Of a stretch of 64,000 bases of DNA, positions 43,441 through 52,297 are shown piece by piece. The position numbers and the translations under genes are program-made. Below the pieces are notes generated by a model, which was given only the letters and a program-made list of their open reading frames with translations, did no database searches and was not told the DNA's origin. Within the stretch, counting starts at the first letter, position 1. Every line of letters begins with the position of its first letter. This DNA comes from Mesorhizobium sp. WSM3626 (GTDB taxonomy: Bacteria; Pseudomonadota; Alphaproteobacteria; Rhizobiales; Rhizobiaceae): contig NZ_AZUY01000034.1 in the NCBI RefSeq assembly GCF_000513935.1, positions 1 to 64,000 of the forward strand, read 5' to 3'.

Positions 43441-44826
43441 ATGACATTGTGGCAACCCGATCCCACGCTCATCCGGCGGCCAGCCTATCAATCGTTGGCC
43501 GATCAGTTCGCGCGCGCCATCCACGACGGACGCCTTGCCAATGGCGCGCGGCTGCCGACGCATCGCAGGCTGGCGGACGATCTCAAGCTGTCAGTGCAGA
43601 CGGTGAGCCGCGCCTACGAGGAGTTGATCCGGCGCGGCCTGATTTCGGGCGAGATCGGCCGTGGCAGCTTCGTCCAGACGCAGCGCCGCGAACCGGAGCC
43701 GCCTTATCTGCCCGAGCGCCTCGGCGAGGTCATCGACCTGTCGATTCTGAAACCGGTCTGCGAGCCGATGCACCTGGAGCGCATGAAGCAGGCGCTGGGC
43801 TGGCTCGCCGAAAACCTGCCCTCGAGTTCGGTACTGTCGTTCCGGCCAAACATGGTATTCCCGCGCCACCGCGCCGTGGCGGTCGAGTGGCTGAAACTGT
43901 GCGGCCTCGATGTCTCCCCGCAGAACATCAGCCTGACCAATGGCGCCACCGCCGGCATGACGGTGGCGCTGATGAGCGTGGCGCCGCCGGGCTCCACCGT
44001 CGCCACCGAGGCGATCGGCCATCACACGCTGGTGCCGCTCGCCCGTTATCTCGGCTTCAATCTCGAAGGCCTGCCGATTGACGGCAATGGCCTGATTCCG
44101 GAAGCGCTGGACGAGGCCTGCCGGCTTTCCGACATCCGCGCCGTATTCGTCCAGCCTTCCGTCATAAATCCCACGGCAACGCTCATGGATGCGGCGCGCC
44201 GCGAGCAGATCGCGGCGGTGGCGCGCAAGCACGACATCGCAATTATCGAGAACGATGTGCTGGGTCCGCTGGTCGAGGATCGACCGCCGCCGGTCGCAGC
44301 TTTCGCACCGGAGCGGACGCTCTACGTCACCTCCTTCACCAAGATCACCGTGCCCGGCCTGCGCATCGGTTATCTCGCCGCGCCCGATCGTTACGTTGCG
44401 GCCGTCGCCAACCGGCATCTTGTCTCGAACTGGATGGCGACACCAATGGTGGCCGAGATCGCCACCAAATGGGTGACCGACGGCACCGCGATGGAGCTGG
44501 TGCGCTGGCAGCGCGCGGCGTTGCGTCGCCGGCAGGATATCGCTGACGAGGTACTCTCAGGCGTCGACTACCGTGCCCGCCGCGACGGATTGCATATCTG
44601 GCTGCAACTGCCGGCCGACCGCTCCGAGGAGAGCTTTGTCGCTCAGGCCCGGTTGCAAGGCGTGGCCATCGCGCCGGGCACCTCCTTCCGCATTTCGGAT
44701 GCGCCCTGGCATCCGGCGGTGCGCATCTCGCTCGGTTCTACCACCGAGGGGGAACTGCGCGCCGGTCTCGGCGTTGTCACCAAGCTCTTGCTTGGCGATC
44801 CCGAGCATTTGCTGCTCGCAATCTAA
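43441..44826 (+). CDS. enuR: MocR/GntR-type PLP-dependent regulator EnuR
   Basis: This 461-residue protein has a GntR winged helix (LPTHRRLADDLKLSVQTVSR, residues 38-57) joined to an aminotransferase-like domain. The PLP-binding lysine is Lys301 in VTSFTKITVPGLRIGYL, matching the lysine known in Ruegeria EnuR. EnuR represses ectoine uptake genes until N-alpha-acetyl-diaminobutyrate reacts with the bound PLP. Here it sits directly upstream of ehuA in the same direction and divergent from doeX, as in other EnuR loci. Confidence 0.92.
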   Translation: MTLWQPDPTLIRRPAYQSLADQFARAIHDGRLANGARLPTHRRLADDLKLSVQTVSRAYEELIRRGLISGEIGRGSFVQTQRREPEPPYLPERLGEVIDLSILKPVCEPMHLERMKQALGWLAENLPSSSVLSFRPNMVFPRHRAVAVEWLKLCGLDVSPQNISLTNGATAGMTVALMSVAPPGSTVATEAIGHHTLVPLARYLGFNLEGLPIDGNGLIPEALDEACRLSDIRAVFVQPSVINPTATLMDAARREQIAAVARKHDIAIIENDVLGPLVEDRPPPVAAFAPERTLYVTSFTKITVPGLRIGYLAAPDRYVAAVANRHLVSNWMATPMVAEIATKWVTDGTAMELVRWQRAALRRRQDIADEVLSGVDYRARRDGLHIWLQLPADRSEESFVAQARLQGVAIAPGTSFRISDAPWHPAVRISLGSTTEGELRAGLGVVTKLLLGDPEHLLLAI

Positions 44827-44878
44827 GCATGCCCAAAAAGCCGGCTGTGCTTGACTGAAAAATGTGCGCAATCGGAAT

Positions 44879-44913
44879 AATTGTCATGATATTATTTTCC
44901 CAATTGACATGAT
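44879..44913. promoter_or_regulatory. Direct repeats upstream of ehuA, candidate EnuR operator
   Basis: AATTGTCATGAT (44879-44890) and AATTGACATGAT (44902-44913) are near-identical, 23 bases apart (about two helical turns), in an AT-rich stretch before ehuA. A looser relative, ATTGTCAATTGCACTGAT, lies about 25 bases before enuR. EnuR binding is inference. Confidence 0.5.
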
Positions 44914-44969
44914 TTGGCACGTTCCGCATCGTTAAGGGCACCAGCCTTCTCCAGCACGGGGAAATTCAT

Positions 44970-45761
44970 TTGTCCGCATCCGCACCCATCATCAAGGTCG
45001 ACAGCATCTCGAAGAGCTTTGGCAGCTTCAAGGTCCTGGACGGCCTGTCGATGCAGGTCATGCCGCGCGAGAAGCTGGCGCTGATCGGCCCGTCCGGCTC
45101 GGGCAAGACGACGATCCTGCGCATCCTGATGACGCTGGAGCGCATCGACGGCGGTCACATCCAGATCGACGGCGAGCAGCTCTACCATATGGAGCGCAAC
45201 GGCCAGCTGTTGCCGGCCGACGAGCGCCACCTGGCGCGGATGCGCCAGAAGACCGGCATGGTCTTCCAGCTGTTCAACCTGTTTCCGCACAAGAGCGTCA
45301 TCGACAATGTGACGCTGGCACCGATGCTGACCAAGGGCACGCCGCGCGCCGCTGCCGAGAAGCGGGCGATGGAACTGCTCGAGATGGTCGGCATGGCCGA
45401 CAAGGCGAAGGCGATGCCGGCCCAATTGTCCGGCGGCCAGAAGCAGCGCGTGGCGATCGCCCGCGCGCTCGCTTTGCAGCCGAAGATCATGCTGTTTGAC
45501 GAGGTGACGTCGGCGCTCGACCCGGAACTGGTCGAGGAAGTGCTCAACGTCTTGTGGCGGCTCTGCGCCGAGACCGACATGACCATGCTGCTGGTCACGC
45601 ACGAGATGGGTTTCGCCCACGACTTCGCCGACCGGGTGCTGTTCTTCGATCGCGGCCGCATAGTCGAGGAAGGCAAGCCAGACGAGATTTTCCGCAATCC
45701 CAAGCAGGAACGCACGCAAGGCTTCCTGAAGAAGATCATCGCGGCCGGACACCGTGTCTGA
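44970..45761 (+). CDS. ehuA: Ectoine/hydroxyectoine ABC transporter ATPase EhuA
   Basis: This 263-residue ATPase is of the polar amino acid type: Walker A GPSGSGKTT (about residues 39-47), signature LSGGQKQRVAIARAL, Walker B IMLFDEVTSALDPELV and H-loop VTHEMGFAHDFADRVLFF. The start is an unusual TTG at 44970, with ACGGGGAAA upstream, giving MSASAPIIKVDS. First gene of the ehu-eut-doe transcript. Confidence 0.9.
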   Translation: MSASAPIIKVDSISKSFGSFKVLDGLSMQVMPREKLALIGPSGSGKTTILRILMTLERIDGGHIQIDGEQLYHMERNGQLLPADERHLARMRQKTGMVFQLFNLFPHKSVIDNVTLAPMLTKGTPRAAAEKRAMELLEMVGMADKAKAMPAQLSGGQKQRVAIARALALQPKIMLFDEVTSALDPELVEEVLNVLWRLCAETDMTMLLVTHEMGFAHDFADRVLFFDRGRIVEEGKPDEIFRNPKQERTQGFLKKIIAAGHRV

Positions 45762-45831
45762 CCGCATGCCAAAGGCGGCCAAGCCGTCTTGAAATCACGC
45801 AAACCAGGACAAGAACAAGGAGTTGGGAACA

Positions 45832-46683
45832 ATGAAGAAACTTGGCATTCTCGCCGGCGTCGCTGGCCTCGCACTGACTGCGGTGCTTGCGACATCAAGC
45901 GTGGGCTCGGCCGCGGACAAGAAGCTCGAACAACTCAAGGCGCAAGGGTTCGCACGCGTCGCTATCGCCAACGAGCCGCCCTATACGGCGGTCGCGGCCG
46001 ACGGCAAGGTTTCGGGCGCCGCGCCTGACGTGGCGCGCGAAATCTTCAAGCGTCTCGGCGTCGGCGATATTGTTGCCTCCATTTCCGAATACGGCGCCAT
46101 GATCCCCGGCCTGCAGGCTGGTCGCTTCGACGTCGTCACCGCCGGCCTGTTCATGAAGCCGGAGCGCTGCGCGGCGGTCGCCTATTCGGAGCCGGTGCTG
46201 TGCGACGCCGAGGCGATGCTGGTGAAGAAGGGCAATCCGAAGGGCTTCAAGAGCTATGAGGATGTCGCCAAGGACACGTCCGCCACCATCGGCGCGCCCG
46301 GCGGCGGCACCGAGGAGAAGCTGGCGCTCAACGCCGGCGTGCCGCGCGAGCGCGTCATCGTCGTGCCGGACGGCCAGAGCGGCCTGAAGATGGTGCAGGA
46401 CGGCCGCATCGATGCCTATTCGCTGCCTGTGCTGTCGATCAATGATCTGATGAAGAAGGCCGCCGATCCGAACCTCGAAGTCATCGCTCCGGTGCAGGGC
46501 GCGCCGGTCTATTGCGACGGCGCCGCCTTCAAGAAGGGCGACGAGGCTCTGCGTGATGCCTATGATGTCGAACTGGCCAAGATGAAGAAGTCGGGTGAGT
46601 TCGCCAAGATCATCGAGCCCTACGGCTTCTCGGCGGCGGCGGCAATGTCGACCACGCGCGACAAGCTCTGCTCGGCGAAGTAG
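45832..46683 (+). CDS. ehuB: Ectoine/hydroxyectoine-binding protein EhuB
   Basis: This 283-residue periplasmic protein has a signal peptide ending near GSAAD (residue 30). The ligand-cage aromatics known from Sinorhizobium EhuB have counterparts in NEPPYTAV, SEYGAMIPG and TAGLFMKPER. Two cysteines (AYSEPVLCDAEAM; CDGAAF) may form a disulfide. AACAAGGAG precedes ATG 45832. A hairpin-rich 168-base gap follows, which would help keep binding protein above permease level. Confidence 0.9.
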   Translation: MKKLGILAGVAGLALTAVLATSSVGSAADKKLEQLKAQGFARVAIANEPPYTAVAADGKVSGAAPDVAREIFKRLGVGDIVASISEYGAMIPGLQAGRFDVVTAGLFMKPERCAAVAYSEPVLCDAEAMLVKKGNPKGFKSYEDVAKDTSATIGAPGGGTEEKLALNAGVPRERVIVVPDGQSGLKMVQDGRIDAYSLPVLSINDLMKKAADPNLEVIAPVQGAPVYCDGAAFKKGDEALRDAYDVELAKMKKSGEFAKIIEPYGFSAAAAMSTTRDKLCSAK

Positions 46684-46698
46684 CGCGCGCATTTCTCA

Positions 46699-46822
46699 CC
46701 TTCTCCCCGTTCACGGGGAGAAGGTGGCACGAAGGGACCGATGAGGGGCGGCGCCAGGTTTTGCCGAGCTAGCGCTGCCCTACATCTGCCTGCCGGCATC
46801 TTCTCCCCGTAAACGGGGAGAA
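46699..46822. repeat. Pair of C-rich palindromic intergenic repeats
   Basis: CTTCTCCCC-G-TTCAC-GGGGAGAAG near 46699-46724 and TTCTCCCCGTAAACGGGGAG at 46801-46820 are two hairpins of one repeat family, framing about 75 bases. Such units are spread through rhizobial genomes. Here they fill the ehuB-ehuC gap. Confidence 0.7.
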
Positions 46823-46851
46823 GGGGCTAGAATCACAACGTTGGAATCTCA

Positions 46852-47511
46852 ATGACCCAGTGGTCCGGCTATTTCGGCCTGATATTGCAGGGAGCGCTTG
46901 TCACCATCGAGCTGACGCTGATGGGGTCCGTGCTGGCCCTGATCATGGCCTTTCTCGCCGGCTTGGGGCGACTGTCGCGCTTCTTCGCGCTGCGGGCCCT
47001 GGCGACGGCCTATATCGAATTCTTCCGCGGCACATCGATCTTCGTGCAGCTGTTCTTCGCCTATTTCGTGTTGCCCCTGCTGGGTCTTGAACTGACCCCA
47101 TTGCAGGCCGGCGTATTGGCGCTGGGCCTGAATGTCGGAGCCTATGCCGCGGAGGTGGTGCGCGGCGCCGTGCAATCGATCGGCCGCGAACAGCATGAGG
47201 CCTGCATCGCGCTCAATCTGGGCCGCTGGCAAGGCATGCGCCACGTCATCCTGCCGCAGGCGTTTCTGGTGATGCTGCCGACCTTCGGCAACAATGCCAT
47301 CGAGCTGCTCAAGGCGACATCGGTCGTCTCGCTGATCTCGCTTGCCGACCTCACTTTCCAGGCACAGGTGGTGCGCGCCCAGACGGGCAACACCATGGTG
47401 CCGTTCACCACCATTCTTCTCATCTATTTCATCCTCGCGCTGCTCATCTCGTGGGGTGTGCGCTCGCTGGAACGCCGCATGGCGCGCGGCCTCGACGGGG
47501 TGCGGGTCTGA
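46852..47511 (+). CDS. ehuC: Ectoine ABC transporter permease EhuC
   Basis: This 219-residue permease of the HisMQ type has about five helices and the EAA loop HEACIALNLGRWQGMRHVIL followed by PQAF. FFRGTSIFVQLFFAYFVLPL is typical of polar amino acid permeases. Pairs with EhuD to form the membrane channel. Confidence 0.9.
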   Translation: MTQWSGYFGLILQGALVTIELTLMGSVLALIMAFLAGLGRLSRFFALRALATAYIEFFRGTSIFVQLFFAYFVLPLLGLELTPLQAGVLALGLNVGAYAAEVVRGAVQSIGREQHEACIALNLGRWQGMRHVILPQAFLVMLPTFGNNAIELLKATSVVSLISLADLTFQAQVVRAQTGNTMVPFTTILLIYFILALLISWGVRSLERRMARGLDGVRV

Positions 47512-47545
47512 TGGCCGGAGCATTCCTGATGAATTGGGTTCGCTG

Positions 47546-48205
47546 ATGGATTGGGATTGGGATTTTGTCCGGCAGATCCTGCCGACCCTGATCCAGGGGG
47601 TGAAGATCACCATCCTGGCGACGCTGCTCGGCTCGGTGCTGGCGGCGATCGTCGGCTTGGGCATCGCGCTGGCGCGCCGCTCGCCCAACAAAGCGGTGGC
47701 GCGTACCGTCGGTTGGGTGGCCGAATTCATCCGCGGCACACCGCTCCTGGTGCAGCTCTATTTCATCTTCTATGTGCTGCCCGACATCGGCATCCTGCTG
47801 CCGCCCCTGGTCGCCGGCGTCATCGGGCTCGGCCTGCACTACGGCACCTACACGGCGGAGGTCTACCGCGCCGGCATCGACAATGTGCCGCGTGGCCAGT
47901 GGGAAGCCGCCAAGGCCTGCAATCTCAGCGCCCGGCAGACCTGGACGCATATTATCATCCCGCAGGCCATTCCGCCGATGATCCCGGCATTGGCCAACTA
48001 CTTCATCGCCATGTTCAAGGAGACGCCGCTGCTCTCCGCGATCACCGTTCTGGAACTGATGAACCAGGCAAAAAGCGTCGCCAACACCTATTATCGCTAC
48101 CTCGAGCCGATCACGTTGGTCGGTGCCTTCTTCCTCGCCATCAGCCTGATTTCGGTCGTGCTGCTGCGCTGGCTGGAACGCCGCTATGGCAAGATCGAAA
48201 GATAA
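47546..48205 (+). CDS. ehuD: Ectoine ABC transporter permease EhuD
   Basis: This 219-residue second HisMQ-type permease shows FIRGTPLLVQLYFIFYVLPD and the EAA loop WEAAKACNLSARQTWTHIII followed by PQAIPPM. ATG 47546 (MDWDWDFV) is used; the longer open frame starting at 47342 overlaps ehuC and is not real. EutA begins 3 bases after it. Confidence 0.9.
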   Translation: MDWDWDFVRQILPTLIQGVKITILATLLGSVLAAIVGLGIALARRSPNKAVARTVGWVAEFIRGTPLLVQLYFIFYVLPDIGILLPPLVAGVIGLGLHYGTYTAEVYRAGIDNVPRGQWEAAKACNLSARQTWTHIIIPQAIPPMIPALANYFIAMFKETPLLSAITVLELMNQAKSVANTYYRYLEPITLVGAFFLAISLISVVLLRWLERRYGKIER

Positions 48206-48208
48206 AAG

Positions 48209-48988
48209 ATGAAGCCCTTGCCCGAGATCAAGCTTGTGCCCAACCGGCCAGCGCTCGATGAGCGTCCGATGGAGCGGCGCGTCGGCCTCATCATCCTGGC
48301 CACCGACCATACGACCGAGCCGGATTTTCGCCGCATGGTGGCGAGCGAACGGATCGGCGTCTATGTCGCGCGCATCCCCTATGCCAATCCGACGACGCCT
48401 GAGAACCTGCGCAAGATGCAGCCGGCGCTGACGGCGGGCGCGGCCTTGATCCTGCCGGACGAGCCGCTCGACGCCATCTGCTATTCCTGCACGTCGGCCT
48501 CGGTGGTGATTGGCGATGGAGAGGTCGAGGCTGCGATCCAGGCCGCCAAACCAAGCGTGCCCGTCGTCATGCCAACAATGGCCGGCGTGCGCGCGCTGAA
48601 CGCGTTCGGCGTGCGCAGGATCAGCATCCTCACACCCTATACCATGGAAACCTCCAGGCCGATGGCGACCTATTTCGCCGAACGTGGCTTCGAAATCCTA
48701 AGCTTTACCTGCCTCGGCTTTGAGGACGATCGCGAGATGGCGCGCATTGCTCCGGCAGCGCTTGTCGATCTCGCGCGCCAGGCGATGCACCCGCAGGCCG
48801 ATGCGCTGTTCGTGTCCTGCACGGCACTGCGCGGCGCACTCGCGGTCACCGGCATGGAAGAGGCGATCGGCCGCCCGGTGGTGACCAGCAACCAGGCGAC
48901 CGCCTGGAACTGTCTGCGCCTTTGCGGCGACGAGACAGCCCATCCCGAATTCGGCCGTCTGATGACGCTGCCCCTGCCGCGCGACTGA
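48209..48988 (+). CDS. eutA: EutA, Asp/Glu racemase/maleate isomerase-family ectoine utilisation protein
   Basis: This 259-residue protein of the maleate isomerase/Asp-Glu racemase fold has its two cysteine motifs in ICYSCTSASVVIGDGEVE and LFVSCTALRGALAV. EutA, EutB and EutC act together in converting 5-hydroxyectoine to ectoine; the exact chemistry of EutA is not settled. It is packed between ehuD and eutB with gaps of 3 and 5 bases. Confidence 0.9.
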   Translation: MKPLPEIKLVPNRPALDERPMERRVGLIILATDHTTEPDFRRMVASERIGVYVARIPYANPTTPENLRKMQPALTAGAALILPDEPLDAICYSCTSASVVIGDGEVEAAIQAAKPSVPVVMPTMAGVRALNAFGVRRISILTPYTMETSRPMATYFAERGFEILSFTCLGFEDDREMARIAPAALVDLARQAMHPQADALFVSCTALRGALAVTGMEEAIGRPVVTSNQATAWNCLRLCGDETAHPEFGRLMTLPLPRD

Positions 48989-48993
48989 CGATT

Positions 48994-49986
48994 ATGGCAA
49001 CAGTAACCCTTGGCGATATCCGCGCCGCACGTGAGCGAATTGCAGGCAAGGTCGAGCGCACTTCGATCGTGCTTTCGGCGAGTCTCTCCGAGCGGCTGGG
49101 CGTCCCGGTTCATCTCAAGCTCGAGCACCGCCAGACCACCGGCAGCTTCAAATTGCGCGGCGCTTCGAACGCCATCGCTTCGCTGGATGCCGAGGAGAAG
49201 GCGCGCGGCGTCGTCGCGGCATCGACCGGCAATCATGGCCGTGCGCTCGCCCACGCGGCGAAGCTCGAGGGTATGCGCGCGGTTATCTGCATGTCGCGGT
49301 TGGTACCCCAGAATAAGCTCGACGAAATCCGCCGCCTCGGCGCGGAAATCCGTATTGTCGGCAACAGCCAGGACGATGCCCAGCAGGAGGTCGAGCGGCT
49401 GGTGGCGGAGGAGGGGCTGGTGATGCTGCCACCCTTCGACCATCCCGCGATCATCGCCGGGCAAGGCACGCTCGGGCTGGAGATGATGGAGCAGGTCCCG
49501 GATGCCGCTCTGGTGCTGGTGCAACTCTCCGGAGGTGGCTTGGCTTCCGGTGTCGCCGCCGCCATCAAGGGCGTTCGTCCCGGGACAAAAGTCGTCGGCA
49601 TCTCGATGGCGCGCGGCGCCGCGATGAAGGCGAGCCTCGATGCCGGCCACCCCGTGCTGGTCGAGGAACTGCCGACGCTGGCGGATTCGCTCGGTGGCGG
49701 CATCGGCCTCGACAACCGGCTGACCTTCGCCATGTGCCGCGACCTGCTCGACGATGTCGTCCTGCTCAGTGAGGACGAGATCGCCGCCGGCATTCGCCAT
49801 GGCTATGAACAGGAACGCGAGATCGTCGAAGGAGCAGGTGCGGTAGGCATCGCGGCGCTGCTCGCTGGCAAAGTCAAGGCGGAGGGGCCAGTGGTGGTTC
49901 TGCTTTCCGGCCGCAACATCGACATGGAACTGCACAGGAAGATCGTCTGCGGGAAGATACCATCGATTTCGGAGCGCGCCGCATGA
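48994..49986 (+). CDS. eutB: EutB, threonine-dehydratase-like PLP enzyme
   Basis: This 330-residue fold-type II PLP enzyme has the cofactor lysine Lys53 in TTGSFKLRGA, the phosphate-binding glycine loop SGGGLASGVAAAIKG and a STGNHGRALA segment. It is thought to eliminate water from the hydroxyectoine-derived intermediate. ATG 48994 lies 5 bases after eutA, and its end overlaps eutC by 4 bases. Confidence 0.9.
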   Translation: MATVTLGDIRAARERIAGKVERTSIVLSASLSERLGVPVHLKLEHRQTTGSFKLRGASNAIASLDAEEKARGVVAASTGNHGRALAHAAKLEGMRAVICMSRLVPQNKLDEIRRLGAEIRIVGNSQDDAQQEVERLVAEEGLVMLPPFDHPAIIAGQGTLGLEMMEQVPDAALVLVQLSGGGLASGVAAAIKGVRPGTKVVGISMARGAAMKASLDAGHPVLVEELPTLADSLGGGIGLDNRLTFAMCRDLLDDVVLLSEDEIAAGIRHGYEQEREIVEGAGAVGIAALLAGKVKAEGPVVVLLSGRNIDMELHRKIVCGKIPSISERAA

Positions 49987-50975
49987 GCAGGATGACCATC
50001 CTCACCGAAGCTGAACTGCGCACAATCGTGACGCTCGATCTCGATGCCGTCGCCTGTGTCGAGAATGCCTTTCGCGCGCTTGCCACGCTGCCCGTGGCGA
50101 TGCCGCCGATCCTGCGGCTCGATATTCCGCAGCATCGCGGCGAGGTTGATGTGAAGACCGCCTATGTGCCTGGTATCGATGGCTTCGCCATCAAGATCAG
50201 CCCCGGCTTCTTCGACAATCCCAAGCTCGGCCTGCCCAGCGTAAACGGCATGATGGTGCTTTTGTCAGCCAGAACCGGCCTGGTCGAAGCCTTGCTGCTC
50301 GACAACGGCTATCTCACCGACGTCCGTACCGCTGCTGCGGGAGCAGTCGCGGCCAAACACTTGTCACGGCCGGCCTCATCCGTCGCCGCGATCTTCGGCG
50401 CCGGGGTCCAGGCAGGGCTGCAGCTGGAAGCGCTGATGCTGGTGCGGCCGATCAGGCAGGCGCGCATCTGGGCGCGCGATGCCGCCAAGGCGGAGACCGC
50501 CGCGGCTGCCTTGCGCGAAAGGCTCGGCATCGACGTGCGTGCCGAACCCGACGCGGCCAACGCTGTTGCCGGCGCCGACATCGTCGTCACCACCACGCCG
50601 TCGACCGAACCGCTGATCAAAGCCGGGTTTGTCTCAGCCGGCCAGCATATCACCGCCATGGGTTCCGACGCCGAGCACAAGAACGAGATCGCGCCGGCGA
50701 TCCTGCGCATGGCTGATCTCTATGTCGCCGACAGCGCGAAGCAGACGCGGCGGCTGGGTGAATTGCACCATGCCATCGCGGCAGGCGTGATGGCCGCTGA
50801 CACGGATGTGACCGAGCTCGGCCAGATCATCGCCGGCGCGAAGCATGGCCGGCGCTCGGCCAGCGACATCACCATCGCCGATCTTACCGGCACCGGCGTG
50901 CAGGATACGGCGATCGCCACGCTCGCCCGCGACCGCGCGCTGGCCGCGAAAGCCGGAACGATCTTTGAAAGCTGA
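49983..50975 (+). CDS. eutC: EutC, ornithine-cyclodeaminase/mu-crystallin-family protein
   Basis: This 330-residue protein has the family NAD-binding region (SSVAAIFGAGVQAGLQLEAL) and the conserved KTAYVPGIDGFAIKISPGF segment with the substrate lysine. It starts inside the eutB stop (ATGA overlap). Acts with EutA and EutB in hydroxyectoine conversion, probably as the reductase step. A 138-base gap with two hairpins separates it from doeA. Confidence 0.9.
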   Translation: MSRMTILTEAELRTIVTLDLDAVACVENAFRALATLPVAMPPILRLDIPQHRGEVDVKTAYVPGIDGFAIKISPGFFDNPKLGLPSVNGMMVLLSARTGLVEALLLDNGYLTDVRTAAAGAVAAKHLSRPASSVAAIFGAGVQAGLQLEALMLVRPIRQARIWARDAAKAETAAAALRERLGIDVRAEPDAANAVAGADIVVTTTPSTEPLIKAGFVSAGQHITAMGSDAEHKNEIAPAILRMADLYVADSAKQTRRLGELHHAIAAGVMAADTDVTELGQIIAGAKHGRRSASDITIADLTGTGVQDTAIATLARDRALAAKAGTIFES

Positions 50976-50986
50976 TGCCGGCCGCA

Positions 50987-51038
50987 GGAGCATGATCCGG
51001 AAAAAACGGCGACCGGTTTTCCCGGCAGATCATGCTCC
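50987..51038. repeat. Dispersed palindromic repeat of Mesorhizobium type
   Basis: GGAGCATGATCCGGAA at 50987-51002 pairs as GGAGCATGATC with GATCATGCTCC at 51028-51038, enclosing AAACCGGT-like inner pairing (ACCGGTTTTCCCGG). I recognise this GCATGATCCGGAAAA unit as a frequent intergenic repeat in mesorhizobia. Confidence 0.6.
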
Positions 51039-51054
51039 GACAAAAAGAATTACC

Positions 51055-51088
51055 TGGAGCCGGATTCAACAAAGTTGAAACGGCTCCA
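51055..51088 (+). terminator. Hairpin before doeA
   Basis: TGGAGCCG (51055-51062) pairs with CGGCTCCA (51081-51088), extended by inner TTCAAC/GTTGAA around AAA. No T-run follows, so it may be an mRNA processing or attenuation element between eutC and doeA. Confidence 0.45.
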
Positions 51089-51113
51089 GCCCCAAAAAAC
51101 GAGGACCAACACT

Positions 51114-52292
51114 ATGCAGCCGAACCTGAAATTCTCGCGAAGCGAATATGCGGAACGCCTCGCCAAGACGCGGAAAGCCATGGAGGCGAAGGGCGTCGAT
51201 CTTTTGATCGTCAGCGATCCCTCCAACATGGCCTGGCTGACCGGCTATGACGGCTGGTCGTTTTACGTCCATCAGGCGGTCATCGTGCCGCCGTCGGGCG
51301 AGCCGGTCTGGTATGGCCGTGGCCAGGACGCCAACGGCGCCAAGCGTACCGCCTATCTCGCGCATGACAACATCGTCGGCTACGCCGACCATTACGTGCA
51401 GTCGACCGAGCGCCATCCGATGGATTTCCTGTCAAGCGTGCTGACAAATCGCGGCTGGGGCAAGCTCACCGTCGGCGTCGAGATGGACAATTACTGGTTC
51501 TCCGCCGCCGCCTTCGCCTCTTTACAGAAACATCTGCCCAACGCCCGCTTCGTCGATGCCACCGCGTTGGTCAACTGGCAGCGCGCGGTGAAGAGCCCGA
51601 CCGAAATCGACTATATGCGCAAGGCCGCCCGCATCGTCGAGGCGATGCACCAGCGTATCGTCGACAAGATAGAAGTCGGCATGCGCAAATGCGATCTGGT
51701 CGCCGAGATCTACGATGCCGGCACGCGCGGCGTCGACGGCATCGGCGGCGATTATCCCGCGATCGTTCCGCTGCTGCCGTCGGGCGCGGACGCCTCGGCG
51801 CCGCATCTGACCTGGGACGACAAGCCGATGAAGCGGGGCGAGGGCACGTTCTTCGAGATCGCCGGCTGCTACAACAGATACCATTGCCCGCTATCGCGCA
51901 CCGTCTTTCTCGGCAAACCGACGCAGGAATTCCTTGATGCCGAGAAGGCGACGCTGGAAGGCATGGAAGCAGGTCTTGCCGCCGCCAGGCCGGGCAACAC
52001 ATGCGAGGATATCGCCAACGCCTTTTTTGCCGTCCTGAAGAAATACGGCATCGTCAAGGACAACCGCACGGGCTATCCGATCGGTATTTCCTATCCGCCG
52101 GACTGGGGCGAACGCACGATGAGCCTGCGTCCCGGCGATCGCACCGAGCTCAAGCCCGGCATGACTTTCCATTTCATGACCGGCCTCTGGCTGGAGACAA
52201 TGGGACTGGAGATCACCGAGTCCATCCTGATCACCGAAACCGGTGTGGAGTGCCTGGCCAATGTGCCGCGCAAGCTGGTGGTGAAGGATTGA
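51114..52292 (+). CDS. doeA: Ectoine hydrolase DoeA (EutD)
   Basis: This 392-residue M24 (creatinase/prolidase-like) enzyme has an N-terminal creatinase domain (LLIVSDPSNMAWLTGYDGWS) and a catalytic domain including YRYHCPLSRTVFLG-type and PIGISYPPDWGE segments. It opens the ectoine ring, giving N-alpha- and N-gamma-acetyl-L-2,4-diaminobutyrate; the alpha form is the EnuR inducer. ATG 51114 is preferred to an in-frame ATG at 51075 inside the upstream hairpin. Confidence 0.92.
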   Translation: MQPNLKFSRSEYAERLAKTRKAMEAKGVDLLIVSDPSNMAWLTGYDGWSFYVHQAVIVPPSGEPVWYGRGQDANGAKRTAYLAHDNIVGYADHYVQSTERHPMDFLSSVLTNRGWGKLTVGVEMDNYWFSAAAFASLQKHLPNARFVDATALVNWQRAVKSPTEIDYMRKAARIVEAMHQRIVDKIEVGMRKCDLVAEIYDAGTRGVDGIGGDYPAIVPLLPSGADASAPHLTWDDKPMKRGEGTFFEIAGCYNRYHCPLSRTVFLGKPTQEFLDAEKATLEGMEAGLAAARPGNTCEDIANAFFAVLKKYGIVKDNRTGYPIGISYPPDWGERTMSLRPGDRTELKPGMTFHFMTGLWLETMGLEITESILITETGVECLANVPRKLVVKD

Positions 52293-52297
52293 GCCCG

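Noticed and set aside
46699-46822. CRISPR-like repeat pair
   Set aside because: Only two copies, each a self-contained hairpin, with no spacer series and no cas genes.
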